Shown: positions 32,855-43,420 of the stretch, piece after piece
Layout of the letters: each line of letters opens with the position of its first letter
How positions within the stretch are numbered: the first letter of the stretch is position 1
Assembly (NCBI RefSeq): GCF_029962835.1
Contig: NC_080588.1
Coordinates: 40,593,001-40,657,000 of the forward strand
Direction: 5' to 3'
Length of the DNA: 64,000 nucleotides
Source of the DNA: Magnolia sinica
Lineage: Eukaryota > Streptophyta > Magnoliopsida > Magnoliales > Magnoliaceae
Notes under the pieces: generated by a model
Told to the model about the DNA's origin: nothing
The model's database searches: none
What the model saw: the letters and a program-made list of their open reading frames with translations, nothing else
Position numbers and translations under genes: made by a program

Positions 32855-34127
32855 TCGATGTAGTGGAGGGACCCCGCCACTATGGGCCCTTATTTGTTTA
32901 CAACACATACATCAAAATGGGTCCCATTACAAGTGGGCCTTCAAATGAAAATCAACGGTGGATATCCTACGATCACCCATCGATTGCACTCTTTCTTGAT
33001 CCCTTGGCTTCCTTAGCTCCTTGGATTTGATTTTGATGGAGGATGATAAAGTATGGATGACTAGGATGGGAGATTGTGTGGTAGGGAGTGGGTGACCCTA
33101 AGTCGCATCCCGTATATCTGAGTCGGGAGTGGGTTGCCGGAATTCAACGGGAAAGATTGCAGAAGTCTGAGAAACGGTACGGACTAGGATACGAGCCTTA
33201 CACAGTGCGAAAAGGCATGACTTCTAGATTCAAGTTACGATCGATGACATCGAAGGTTATTTGATGACATCGAAGGTGTTACGCAAAGTGCGTAAATTTG
33301 AGGCAGTTTTCAAAGACGGCAGGACAAAGGCTATAAATATGAGTTCTTTGAGGAGTTCTAAAGGGGAATTAGATTTTAAGAAGCAGAGCTAAAGGATGGA
33401 GCAGCCTCCCAAGATTTTTTCTGCCTTCTTTATTTATTTTTAATGCTTTCTTTAGGAGATTTAGATCTAATCATGTCTATTGTTGGATAAACCTCTTAGC
33501 TAGGGCTAAGAGGTGAAGTTGTAGTGTGTTGGGATGATTTTCTTGCATTAATTCTTGTTTTTGTTGAACCTCATTGATTTCTAGTTTGATATTAAGGAAT
33601 ATTTACAGTTTTCTATGATTTATTATGACTCAAATTACAATAGATGTTGTGATAGCTTTGAGTATCTTCTTTTCCTGTTTTGAGATTGTGAGATTGGTAA
33701 AGCTCGTGATTCACCATCGTCTCCTAGGCATGGTGGATGCATGAATTCCCTTCCAATCATTGCAATACTTCTTCATTAAGGACTAGGTCAATGAAAAGTT
33801 CAAATATTTGATTTCATTGTTTTATCTTCCAATTGGATAAGATAGGACTCCAATTCCAATTGTGTTTCTTGAGTCAAGTAAGGTTGCATCCTAATAGCTA
33901 CAAGTGGATGCTTGGCACCCTAGTTCTCACCTTTCAATTGATAGTTTTAATCAACATCATTCACAATCACTCTCTTTTATTACAGATTTAGGTTTAGATC
34001 TTCTTCTAGTTCTAGTTCTAATTATTTTCAGAATATGTACAAGTTTAGTTCCTATGGATTCGATCTCGGTCTCACTGAGTTATTACTACATCGTGACCCT
34101 ACACTTGGGGTTGTGAACAGCTATTAA

Positions 34128-35064
34128 TGATAGGTCGTACATCGTTGTCACCTTTCTGTCAAAGGTACAATGACTTGGAGGACAAATGTTCATCCCCATT
34201 ATCGTCATACCCTGCTATGACCAATCAGAGGGAGTTACATGTGATTTGCATGGACACGTATGGTGCATTCGAATATCTACAGATATGTACGGAGGATATT
34301 TCTCGATAAGTGTAGCTAAGACGTATTAAGTGGTGATGTGTGCTGCTTGAGTGGCCAATGGAGAAATGATCATTGCTCAAACGGTTACATGACATGTGGC
34401 AAAAGGAGAAGCAAAGATGCAAAGAACGTGGGAAGTATTTAGAGAGCAGTAATGGAGAACAGTTATGGTAACTGTCGAAACGTGAGAAGGATCAGAATGG
34501 CTAGACCAAAGCTATAAATAACAATGCAAATTAAGAAGGAAATCGTTTCATACCAACCCAAACAATCCAAACTTATCTTTCAATGATCCTTTTGATTTAC
34601 AGACATTCCATATTGTAATCTTTTACTTACCTTGTCAAGCAAATTACATTTCATAGTGTAATCCTTACTTTCCAAGCCTGTTGTATTACATTCTGTAGTG
34701 TAATATGTAGCAGTAACCGAGTAGTTGATAATTTATAGTTGTAATTTGAGTTTACGCTAGCACGCTGGACTCAGTTCATCCATTGGAAAAGGTGTTCTTC
34801 AACTGTTCTTTCTACCAACTATAAGGATCTCTTTTCCATTTTATTTTGTCTGTATTGAAAAGTCCTTTCATACAGAAGGCAAATGTGCAACCCATCATCA
34901 AACAAAGAACCCCACCCTCTGAATATCGCCTAATCCAATTTTACACACTGAGAGAGTGGCTGAAAGGCAACCGATCTATTTCGATCTTGGTCGTACACTA
35001 CGTGTCTCCTTATCTTGGCGCTTGGGGTCATTATTGTTCGGTTTGAATTGAAGCCGTAATTTCA
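34128..35064 (+). repeat. Possible gypsy LTR (weak)
   Basis: May begin TGATAGGTCG and end TTTCA at 35064, followed by TTTTGGCACGCTTGCAC, which resembles the 'TTGGCACGC' primer-site start of some Tat-lineage gypsy elements. A TATA-like CTATAAATA lies at 34511-34519. There is no second copy in the window and no coding sequence follows, so the boundaries are guesses. Confidence 0.35.
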
Positions 35065-36059
35065 ATTTTGGCACGCTTGCACACCTAGTCCAGAAACAGC
35101 AGCAACAGGCATCATCATAGAACACATGGCCTATCAAACTTAATGTAATGAGTTATACAGGGTCAACCGATCCTTGTAGCAGGTTGTGTCCATTCATTTC
35201 GCGAAAAAATGCATCCATGTTCAAAATTACAATTTTAGAAAAATTTACTATTTCTATTAATTTCTATTTTTGTCGTATATCTTTATTTTTAGAGTTAAGA
35301 ATTTTATTGCTTTCGAAATTGCTTTTAATAATGTTGGGAATACCCTAGGAAAATTTATCTGAACGTTTTTAGTTTTGACAAATTAGGCTTTAAAAGAATT
35401 TTACTAGAATTAGGAAATTAGGTTTTAAAAGAGTTTTGTTATTTTGGGTAATTTTGAATTAGAGTTTTGGCTTTATTTATTAATGGTGTAATTAAGAAAT
35501 CAAACACATTATTTAATAAAATATTCAAATTTTTTCTATCTTGTAAATTCAAAAACTCCCCTTGTGGTTTTAAGGTTCTAATCATTTGAGGAAGACTGTA
35601 ATCTTTCTTTTCTGTTACTATTTCACCCCATTCTCTGCGTAACTGTCTAAGGTTTTGTTTTTGGCAAAGAGACAGCAAGCCTGGTCCCATCTGGTCAAAA
35701 GGGATTAGGGCGGCACTATGAGTGCCACTCTCACCACTGGTCCTCGAAGTTGGGCCCCATCGTATCCGGTCTGATCGATAGTTCCTTAGGGGGCGTTTGG
35801 CCCACTAAGCAAGCTTGAGGGTTCTAACCATTTAAAAATTCCTTTTGAAGACTTGTATGTCCCGCTTTGTGGGTCCATTTGCGAGGGGCGTCCAAGCACT
35901 TATAGCCCCCCTTCCATTGAAATCATGTGCGCCCCCTCATGTCATTTTCAAGCCCCCTTCTCTTTGTTTTGGAACGTGTGTATGGTGTGCGTGGCTGCCT
36001 TGTGGGCCCACCATTAAACTTGAAGGAGCCCTATTCTACACTTGGGCCCTTTTTGGGTC
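35065..36059. other. No recognisable feature
   Basis: AT-rich sequence (35200-35560) followed by a GC-richer part with 'gggggcgtttggcccac' near 35791-35808. Short ORFs on both strands have no motif I recognise. It may be the eroded inner part of the LTR element proposed at 34128-35064. Confidence 0.5.
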
Positions 36060-36725
36060 AATGCATGGTCTGTGCCTATTTCATGGGGCCACTTGAAGCA
36101 TAAAAGGGGCCCGTCTCGTTTGGGCCTTAAATTTGCTTTCATGTATATGGCCCCATATGTGGGCCCATTGAGGCTTTTGAATGGCACATGCATCCCAAGG
36201 TTCTAGTCTTGAAATTGTATGTATGGCCACCATTTGCGTGCCCACCTGAAGCTTAGAAAGTGCTACACACATCTCATGGCCTCTCCTCATGGCCCCTCTT
36301 GTGGGCCCAATGAAAAGTGGAGAGTCACACATCTCATGTAGTATTCTCGAGCTTGCATGCATGGCAACACTTGTGGGCCCATTGAAAAACTTGAGAGTCC
36401 CCACACATCTCATGGATTCTATTATTGAGCTTGAATGCATGGCCACACTTGTGGCCCATTGAAAGATTTTAGAATCCCTACATATCTAATGGACTCTATT
36501 CTCAACCGTGAATGCATGGCGAGACTTGTGGGCCATCGAAAAATCTGAGAGCCTCCCAAAATGTCCCTTGGGTTCTAAGCTTGAACTTGAATGCATGGCC
36601 ACACTTGGGGGCCCATTGAAAATTTGGGAATCCCCAAAATATCTATTGGGCTGTAGGCTTCCAATTGTGTTCATCGCCCTCCTTTGTGGGCCCTTTGACA
36701 CATTTGAATGGTTCTAACTTGAGAT
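36060..36725 (+). repeat. Satellite-like tandem repeat, period about 77 bp
   Basis: Units with 'gaatgcatggccacacttgtgggcccattgaaaa' recur; ATGCATGGC starts at 36357, 36435, 36512 and 36591 (spacings 78, 77, 79). Earlier, more diverged units start near 36146, 36222 and 36288. About eight units in all. The ORFs in this zone (for example 36081-36446 minus) are repeat translations. Confidence 0.85.
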
Positions 36726-36794
36726 CTTGCATGTGCGGCCCACCATTACCCATTTGACCGTTTGAAGGATTCCAACTAGAGTTCATTTCATGTG

Positions 36795-37230
36795 GCTGAC
36801 ATGGGTCATATGAATCACTTGGGCCCTAGTTCTTGGGCCGTACCCCCAATAATTGATTTATAATCCATCTCAGGCCATGTGGATCTCTTGGGCCCATATG
36901 TTGGGTCTCGCATCCAAGAATTGATTAGAATCAATTCATGTGGCCAAGATGGGCCACGTGGATCTCTAGGGCCCATATTAGTCACACAGCCAAGCATTGT
37001 ATAGAATCCATCCACGTTGCAAAATGGGCCATGTGGATCATTTGGGTCCACATCTTGGGCCACACATCCAAGAATTGATTAGAATTCATCCACGTGGCCA
37101 AGATTGGCCATGTGGATCACTTGGGCCCACATCTTGGGCAACATGTCCAATAATTAATTAGAATCCATTCACATGGTCAAGATCGGCCACATGGATCGCT
37201 CGGGCTCATTTCTTGGGTCACACATCAAAA
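36795..37230 (+). repeat. Second satellite-like tandem repeat, period about 78 bp
   Basis: Five units containing 'ggccacgtggatc.cttgggcccac' and 'cacatccaagaattgattagaatccat'. The GTGGATC-type landmark falls near 36877, 36955, 37030, 37109 and 37189. The sequence differs from the preceding array but the period is the same. Confidence 0.85.
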
Positions 37231-38155
37231 TTGATTCAAAACCCGGGCATTGTCAAGGGATTGGCACATTTGGGACATTACAACCAATAGTGGGTCCTGA
37301 TTTTGCAAAATCAAAGGTTAGCCCGTTGTGCACTTCATGATATAGGTGGGTCCCACCTTTGGTTGCGATTGATATTCAGCCCATGATTGCTAATGTAAAG
37401 AAGAGGATAGTGGCGGCCATACTTGAGTTTTTCGGATGAACTTGTAATGCTATACCTTGCCATGGCAATGGCATATCTGGACCTTTTAGCAGCAGAGGAG
37501 ATGATTATCGCCATCTTTTTTATTATGCCAAGGGATGGTGCAGAGCTTCCTACGTTAAGGGGGCGGGGAATCCAGTACAAATGGAATGACTGGCACACGG
37601 TGGAGTAACCCCTTACTTGGGTTGTTAAGCGGCTTGTTCAAAATTTGACTGGGCTGCCCAACATGGGGCTCTTAGTCGCCTTTTTCTCAGGAAAGCAAGC
37701 GGGGAAGACTCTTATTATTTATCTTGAAAAGATACAACAAAAATTAGGCAAATCCCAAAGAAGAAGAGAAAAAGAAGGCAACCACATCCTGTGCTTAAGG
37801 GATAAAAGAAATAAGAAAAAGTAAAAAGGAAAAGGTAAAAAAGATTTTAAAAAAAAGAAAGAAAAAAAAAAAGGAAAAGAAGAGCCACCACAAAGAGGGG
37901 CAAGACTTAGAGCCCAGAGCCCCGGCCAAGCATCACAGCAAGGAGGGGAGCTCTGTCTCAGAGATAAGGTGAAAGGGAGAGTGCATAGAGGCAGTAGTCA
38001 GCTTTAAGAGAGGATGCATAAGGTGTCTGGAGATAACGTTGACATAGCTATTAGAAATGGTGACATAAGTGTGCACTCCTCGAGCAAATAGGCATAGAAT
38101 GGATCAACAACAACAGTAATGCTCTCACTCTTATGGACTGAATGCTGATGCCCGT
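37231..38155. other. Unassigned spacer with purine-rich tract
   Basis: Starts with a GTGGGTCCCAC palindrome (37346-37356). An open frame at 37423-37608 ends RGRGIQYKWNDWHTVE; I do not recognise it and do not call a gene. From about 37785 to 37890 the plus strand is almost pure A/G. Gypsy element G2 enters at 38161, and the DNA on its far side (47135 on) is LINE-like, so part of this stretch may belong to that LINE. Confidence 0.5.
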
Positions 38156-38160
38156 AAAAT

Positions 38161-38883
38161 TGATGTAGAGCGGGCCGCAGACAGTTTCATGGCCAAGATG
38201 GATAAGAAGAGGCTCGATCGCAAGCGGAAGTGATCCGGACCGTCAAGACCTTAAATCGGTCGTATCTCGCAACCCGGAATAAGTTATTTAGCATACCATA
38301 TATGATTTTGGGGTAGGACAAGCTACTTTAGCTACCCAACCTTCCGGGGTTGCGCATGCCTAATTTTTGAAATACCATCAGATCGACGGTGGAATTCCCA
38401 TTTTATTTTCATTTTTACTATTTATAGTAAGTTTTAGTTTAAGTATAACTCTTCATCCATTGGGCTTTAGGAGTTGCTCCCAATATGAAAAGTGCTTAGA
38501 ATAATTAGGAGAACGTCTTGATTCAGCCAAATAAGACACTTACTATTTTTGGCTAAAATCCATGCGCACTAGTAAACATCACGACTGCCTATAAATAATA
38601 AGTTTACTATTTATATCAGTCACAAATTCTAGGAGTTTTAGTTGTAGTTTGATTTCGAAACTTCTCACATGGCTTAATATCCCTATTTAAAGGGTTGTGA
38701 ACTCATTTATTTCATTCATCAATCAAATTACGAATTTTATAGAATTTATTTTCTATTTTTTTTACTTTTTCCTCGTGGATTCGAGAAGTCACTGTGAGGA
38801 GTCTAGAGAAGCTCCGTGGATTCAAAGTAGTTATCCCCTTTAGGAAGATGGTGATCGACCTCATCATGTTCATTCCTGTGTCA
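38161..38883 (+). repeat. 5' LTR of G2 (723 bp)
   Basis: Starts TGATGTAGAGCGGGCC and ends GTGTCA. It matches 46461-47129, but about 50 bp present here (roughly 38295-38365) are missing from the 3' LTR. A TATA box, TATAAATA, is at 38590-38597. Confidence 0.9.
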
Positions 38884-38885
38884 AT

Positions 38886-38897
38886 TGGTACCAGAGC
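38886..38897 (+). other. Primer binding site of G2
   Basis: TGGTACCAGAGC, one base from the initiator-Met-type TGGTATCAGAGC, two bases inside the LTR. Confidence 0.85.
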
Positions 38898-38916
38898 AAG
38901 GATTCCCCTCAGGTCA

Positions 38917-40335
38917 ATGGCAAATAACGAAGTTATGAACCAAAATCCTGTGGACGGTGCTACAGGGATTCGTTATCTTTCGGAAAGAATGGAAGCTTTC
39001 CACTAGGAGAATTTGTTGATCATGCAAGGGCTGCGAGCAACCCTTGACCATCTTGCGGATGCATTACTTCTGCTATGAGCCCTAGGTGATGCTCCACCAC
39101 CCGTGGTTAATGTACGACACAATCCCGATTTCCATAGAGCACTACCAGTGGTAAATCATAAGGCGACACCAGATGGTTCAAGCTTTAGCGATGAGGACCT
39201 TATTGAAGGCTTTGCTTGACAACCAATCTATATAGGTGATCATATAGATCATGCTGAAAGAGACTATCGAGGCAATGTTGAACTTTCTAGTTTTAACTGC
39301 CTAGATTTTTTCAACTGGCTAGTCGAAGTAGAATGATATTTTGATTACATGGACGTGCCAGAGCATAAAAAGGTGAAATTAGTAGCGTTTAAATTAAAAT
39401 TTGGTATTTCTATATGGTGGGAGCAAGTACAACTCTCATATGCCCGACAGAATAAGACACCCATCTCATCATGGCCATGGATGAGACGCCTTCTTCGATC
39501 ACAATTCCTTCCTAGTGATTACAAGCAGGTATTGTTTCAGCAATACCAAAATTACAGACAGGCGAATCGAACCATCATCGACTACACGAAAGAATTCAAG
39601 TGGTTGGCAACGCGAAATGATCTGTCAGAAACTGAATCACAGAAGGTAACACGATTTATATGTGGGTTTCGATCAACGATTCAGGACCGAGTTCAGATGC
39701 ACCTAGTCGGGACCGTGGATGAAGTGGTTCAATTGGTTGGAAGGGCAGAAATGCAACTTGCAAGAGTTCCTGCTTGGCCTTATCCTTCAACTTGAGCCCC
39801 TCATGACGAGTCCTTCACAGGATCTGGTGCTGACATGGGGAAAATAACTAATAGGAGAACATCCTCAACCTCCTACAACTGCAAACCATGATATGGGAAG
39901 CGACTCATCTAGGCTTCAACGTGTAGCACCCACAACAGTGGGCTCGAGTAGGATTCCAAATCCTTACGCTTGGCTAAGGTCGAACAATTGTTACCGCTGT
40001 GCCCAACTAGGCCATTTATCAAAAACTTGTCCTTAACTTCCCCGAACACACTTAACCATAAACGAATGGGGCATTGAAGGCGAAGCCGTAGAAGAAGACC
40101 CTGACTTTGGTGAACATGAACAAGTCACTGAGGAAAGAGTAGATGGCGATGAATGCACGGGCGAGGATCGTGATGAATCTCTAGTTCTGAGGTGATTACT
40201 ATACACCCCACAAAAGGAATTACATCCATAGGGACACAATATATTCCGTACGTGGTGCACCGTCAATGGCGAGGTCTGTGATGTAATCATAGACAATGGC
40301 AATATCGAGAATATCATCTCAAGATTGATGGTGGA
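38917..40335 (+). pseudogene. gag: gag and start of protease of G2, broken
   Basis: ATG at 38917 (MANNEVMNQNPVDGATGIRYLSERMEAFH) is followed by a stop at 39004. The retrotransposon gag domain is in the open frame 39349-39795: WWEQVQLSYARQNKTPISSW, LRSQFLPSDYKQVLFQQYQNY and TKEFKWLATRNDLSETESQKV. The CCHC knuckle CYRCAQLGHLSKTC is near 39990-40032, with a stop right after. Protease then begins with CTVNGEVCDVIIDNGNIENIIS (about 40258-40320); the catalytic motif expected as DSG or DGG reads DNG. The frame is cut at MVD by insertion Y and resumes at 43421 as RLQLSMTKHHSPYLIGWIKK. Confidence 0.85.
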
Positions 40336-43300
40336 TGTAACGCCCTGAAATTCGGGGGTCGAGCATAACTCAGCTCCCGAGTCCCAAAACATCACTTATG
40401 CAACATATTTAATGATGAATGTATGTTGACTGTATTAGTGCATAAGACATGGAATAGATTAAGCCAAAACACAAATATGATTCAGGGATAAGTGAATAAA
40501 ACAAGCGGAAGACTTATAGCAAAATATGTGTACAAGTGTAAATCCCTGAATTACATATACAAGCCAGATCGTATGAAAGTGTTATTTAACAAAATTATAA
40601 GTATCAATTACATCATTTCAGTTCCCAAAATAATCCCAGAGATCCCGCGCATCAGACCGAGGCTCGCTAGAACCCGTCTGAAAACTGCATATAGGAGAAG
40701 GCAGCCTCGTCGTCATCCAGCTCCCGCTTTGCCTCAGACGTCGCATCCACATCTGCAACATCAGGGCCTAAGATAGAGTCTGGTGGGTGTTTAACACCGC
40801 CCCAGAAACGTGGGAGTGAGTGATCAACACAGTGGAACAATAAGGCACTGGTTAACATGTTATCAGTTCAATCAAACAGTAATGATAAAGCAGAACAAGT
40901 AAATAAATCCTAAGTACTATTATTAATGCAAGGATGTATGCAATATGATGCGTGCCCTCACGCGTACACCCTCAGCGTCTTCATCTTACGTTACGCATGA
41001 CATTGCCTCAAAGTGCGCCACATCTACAAAGTACATGCAAATGCGGTGCATGGATATGATTACCAAGTTGTTATTAGTCCATTTCACACAGCCGGATTGG
41101 GAAGCTAAGATACCTTCCTCATGTCACCATCCAAACGGTAATCCATACTAGGGTCGTCAATCCTAGACATCTCATACGATCATATGTTTGAGGTCGTAGC
41201 AAAGGGCTCGTCACCAATCAATGCACGCCTTTCATGCCCTTCCTACCACAGTTCGGCTCGTCACCTCATTGCGGTATCCAGGTATGCTCGAGGTCACTAC
41301 AAAGGGCTCGTCACCAATCAATGTAGGCGGACAACACGAATATAGTGTCCCATACCACCATAATCGGCTCACGAGTTTAATTGCTCATTGGTCACTACGG
41401 GGAGGCTCGTCACCCCAGCGTAGGCCGACAGCTCGACCACGGTGTCCCATACCACCATGTCCGGCTCATGAGTCTTAGCGGATCAAGTACCATAGTTAAT
41501 AGGATGTCACTGGTAAGTTCGGTACCCTAGATTCAAGCAATAGCGTCCATACATGGTAAACATACATCGGACAATCGGGTTACTTGACGAACTCGACTAA
41601 CACGAGCGCACGTTGAATTGAACGACATAGAGTGCGCAAACACTCCGCGTGGCCAAACCACTGCCGCCAACTCTAATACGGCTCGGGCTCATCTAACACG
41701 TCCTACGTGGCGAAAGCAATCTCAACCACGAATATAGAGTCGATTACCGATTTCCTGGACTAATGCATAGTCCCACACACCTTACACTACAACAGATATT
41801 CATATGGAATGTAAAACAGTAATGGAACAACAGCTTAAATCATGGTACATAAGCACTTGAGGAATATCAACTTAACATCAATGTAAGCACAAGTAGTGCT
41901 TGAATTTAAATAACTTGGAATGTAACTTGCATAAGGGAAATCATGCACATCAATAGGAGTATTGAGAATCACTTCTCAACGCCCACAATTCGTGTAATCA
42001 GTTACACTTAGGTCATTCATGCATTTCTACAAACACTTAGCATACATGGAACAATATACATGACGTATGTTGGAATACATGCACTTAGACAATTCCTGTT
42101 ACCAAGGAGTTGTCATACATGTATCTAGCATACATACATGACAAATAATCATGGCAAACACAAGTGCATATTTTATACGTATACGGTACTTTATAAATAC
42201 ACAGAATACACAAATCTCAATATAGCACATGCATATCAGGAAAGCAATGTAAACTCAACATTTGGCATGTGAAATCTCATCCATAATAAGAACAAATCAC
42301 TAACTGGGATTGAAAGCCTTGAAAACCATAACCTATACACTTAAAGTCCACACCTTAAGCGAAGAAAGAACCACCGAACTGATTTAGACGAGTTGTCTTC
42401 GTCAACGGCGTTAGAATACCCTAGAACAAAGATGGAAATAAGATACAACAACACCAAGTCTAATCTAAGCTCTAACATAGGTTAGGGTTAGGTTAACTTA
42501 TCCCAAAAGAACTCAGAACCGTCAGAAGAACGATTCAAAGTGAAGGTTCAAAGATAAAGAAGAACAAGGAAGAATCCAAGATGATTCACCAACTTATCTC
42601 TCTCACTTTCTCTCTCTTTTCCACTCTTTTTCCAAGCTAGGGTTAGAGAAAATCGTATGGAAAAGAGGACTAGGGTTTAAGGACTATAAATAGGCCTTTA
42701 CTTGATGAAAATAACCCTAGGGACAAGGTATACTTAGGTTATAACCAAAGTAAGCCTTTCTCGATCCAACGAAGCACTTCTGGTGGGCCTATAACCACGA
42801 AAGGTCGGACTTAAGCTCCTTGACCATGGATCTAGGTCAAGCTGAGTTTTCATACCGACCGGCTCTTCAGATCAGCCGTGGCGGACCACACTCAATTCAA
42901 CGGTCACGGAAACTCGATCAGGTCCACAAGCACTAGGATATGCCTGGGCCAACTATCCTGATCAGAGGGTGAAATTGGGTCAGAATCCAACGGTCAGAAT
43001 GCTTAAAATCGTCGCGCACGCGACAAAGATTTCAATAAGAGCTTAATAAATTCCAACCGTTCTCACACTCTTCACTCCGAGCTCAAGCAAATCGACCCAG
43101 AACATCACATGGACTTGATTTTTGAGGAGATGACCAAGCCCAACTCGGTGACCGCAACAGCCTAAGATCATCGCCATCGGACTTTCGACGCGCGGTCCAG
43201 GTCCGATCCAGATCTTCCAAAAATTCCTCAGAACAACTGGATTTAGCGATGGATCCCAGGTTTCAGAGTAACGTAGCGCTCACTGATTTACACGTTTAGA

Positions 43301-43420
43301 GCCATGCAGATACAATTTAAAGTGATTGATGCGGATTTCACAAGCAATCGAGTAAAGCGCTAATTACTCCAAAACAACTACTTAAGGAAAGATTAGCACA
43401 AAAATTCCAAGGTCGTTACA
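40336..43420 (+). mobile_element. Insertion Y: solo-LTR-like repeat (3,085 bp)
   Basis: Starts TGTAACGCCCTG and ends GGTCGTTACA. GTGGA flanks it on both sides (40331-40335, 43421-43425), a perfect 5-bp target duplication inside the G2 protease. TG...CA ends and absence of coding sequence indicate a solo LTR of a long-LTR gypsy type. Around 41160-41480 it has imperfect repeats with 'ggctcgtcacc' and 'gtcccataccaccat'. The ORFs at 40033-41478 show no domain. Confidence 0.85.

Larger units (their letters stand above)
29321..33202 (+). mobile_element. Family X long LTR-like repeat, near-complete copy (3.9 kb)
   Basis: Inserted in the G1 LTR. It starts TGTCACGCCCC (29321) and ends GAGCCTTACA (33202); flanks CAGTA (29316-29320) and CAGTG (33203-33207) look like a 5-bp target duplication with one change. 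TG...CA ends and a 5-bp duplication fit a solo LTR of a long-LTR gypsy family. The TGTMACGCCC start is shared with insertion Y at 40336. It holds three tandem-repeat zones and no convincing ORF; the open frames at 30840-31341 and 31507-32669 are translations of repeats. Confidence 0.65.
28711..34119 (+). repeat. 3' LTR of gypsy element G1, split by family X
   Basis: Halves 28711-29320 and 33203-34119 together match the LTR at 47980-49408: both start TGTT(G/A)AG and contain 'gaacatgataatgct(c/t)aatgggtat', 'cctcttagctagggctaagagg', 'ctacaagtgga' and the end 'atcgtgaccctacac(t/c)(t/c)ggggtt'. The end CA is at 34119 and no primer site follows, which fits a 3' LTR. Before the TATA box (33332-33339) lie repeats such as TCGATGACATCGA (29048-29060, 33241-33253). 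Confidence 0.8.

Noticed and set aside
36081..36701. ORFs on the minus strand (121 and 71 codons)
   Set aside because: Their codons repeat with the 77-bp satellite period; no independent coding signal.
37423..37608. 60-codon ORF as a small gene
   Set aside because: No recognisable domain, short, and in a repeat-rich spacer; noted but not called.
40033..41478. ORFs inside insert Y as host exons
   Set aside because: No motif, and they lie between target duplications of a solo-LTR-like element.
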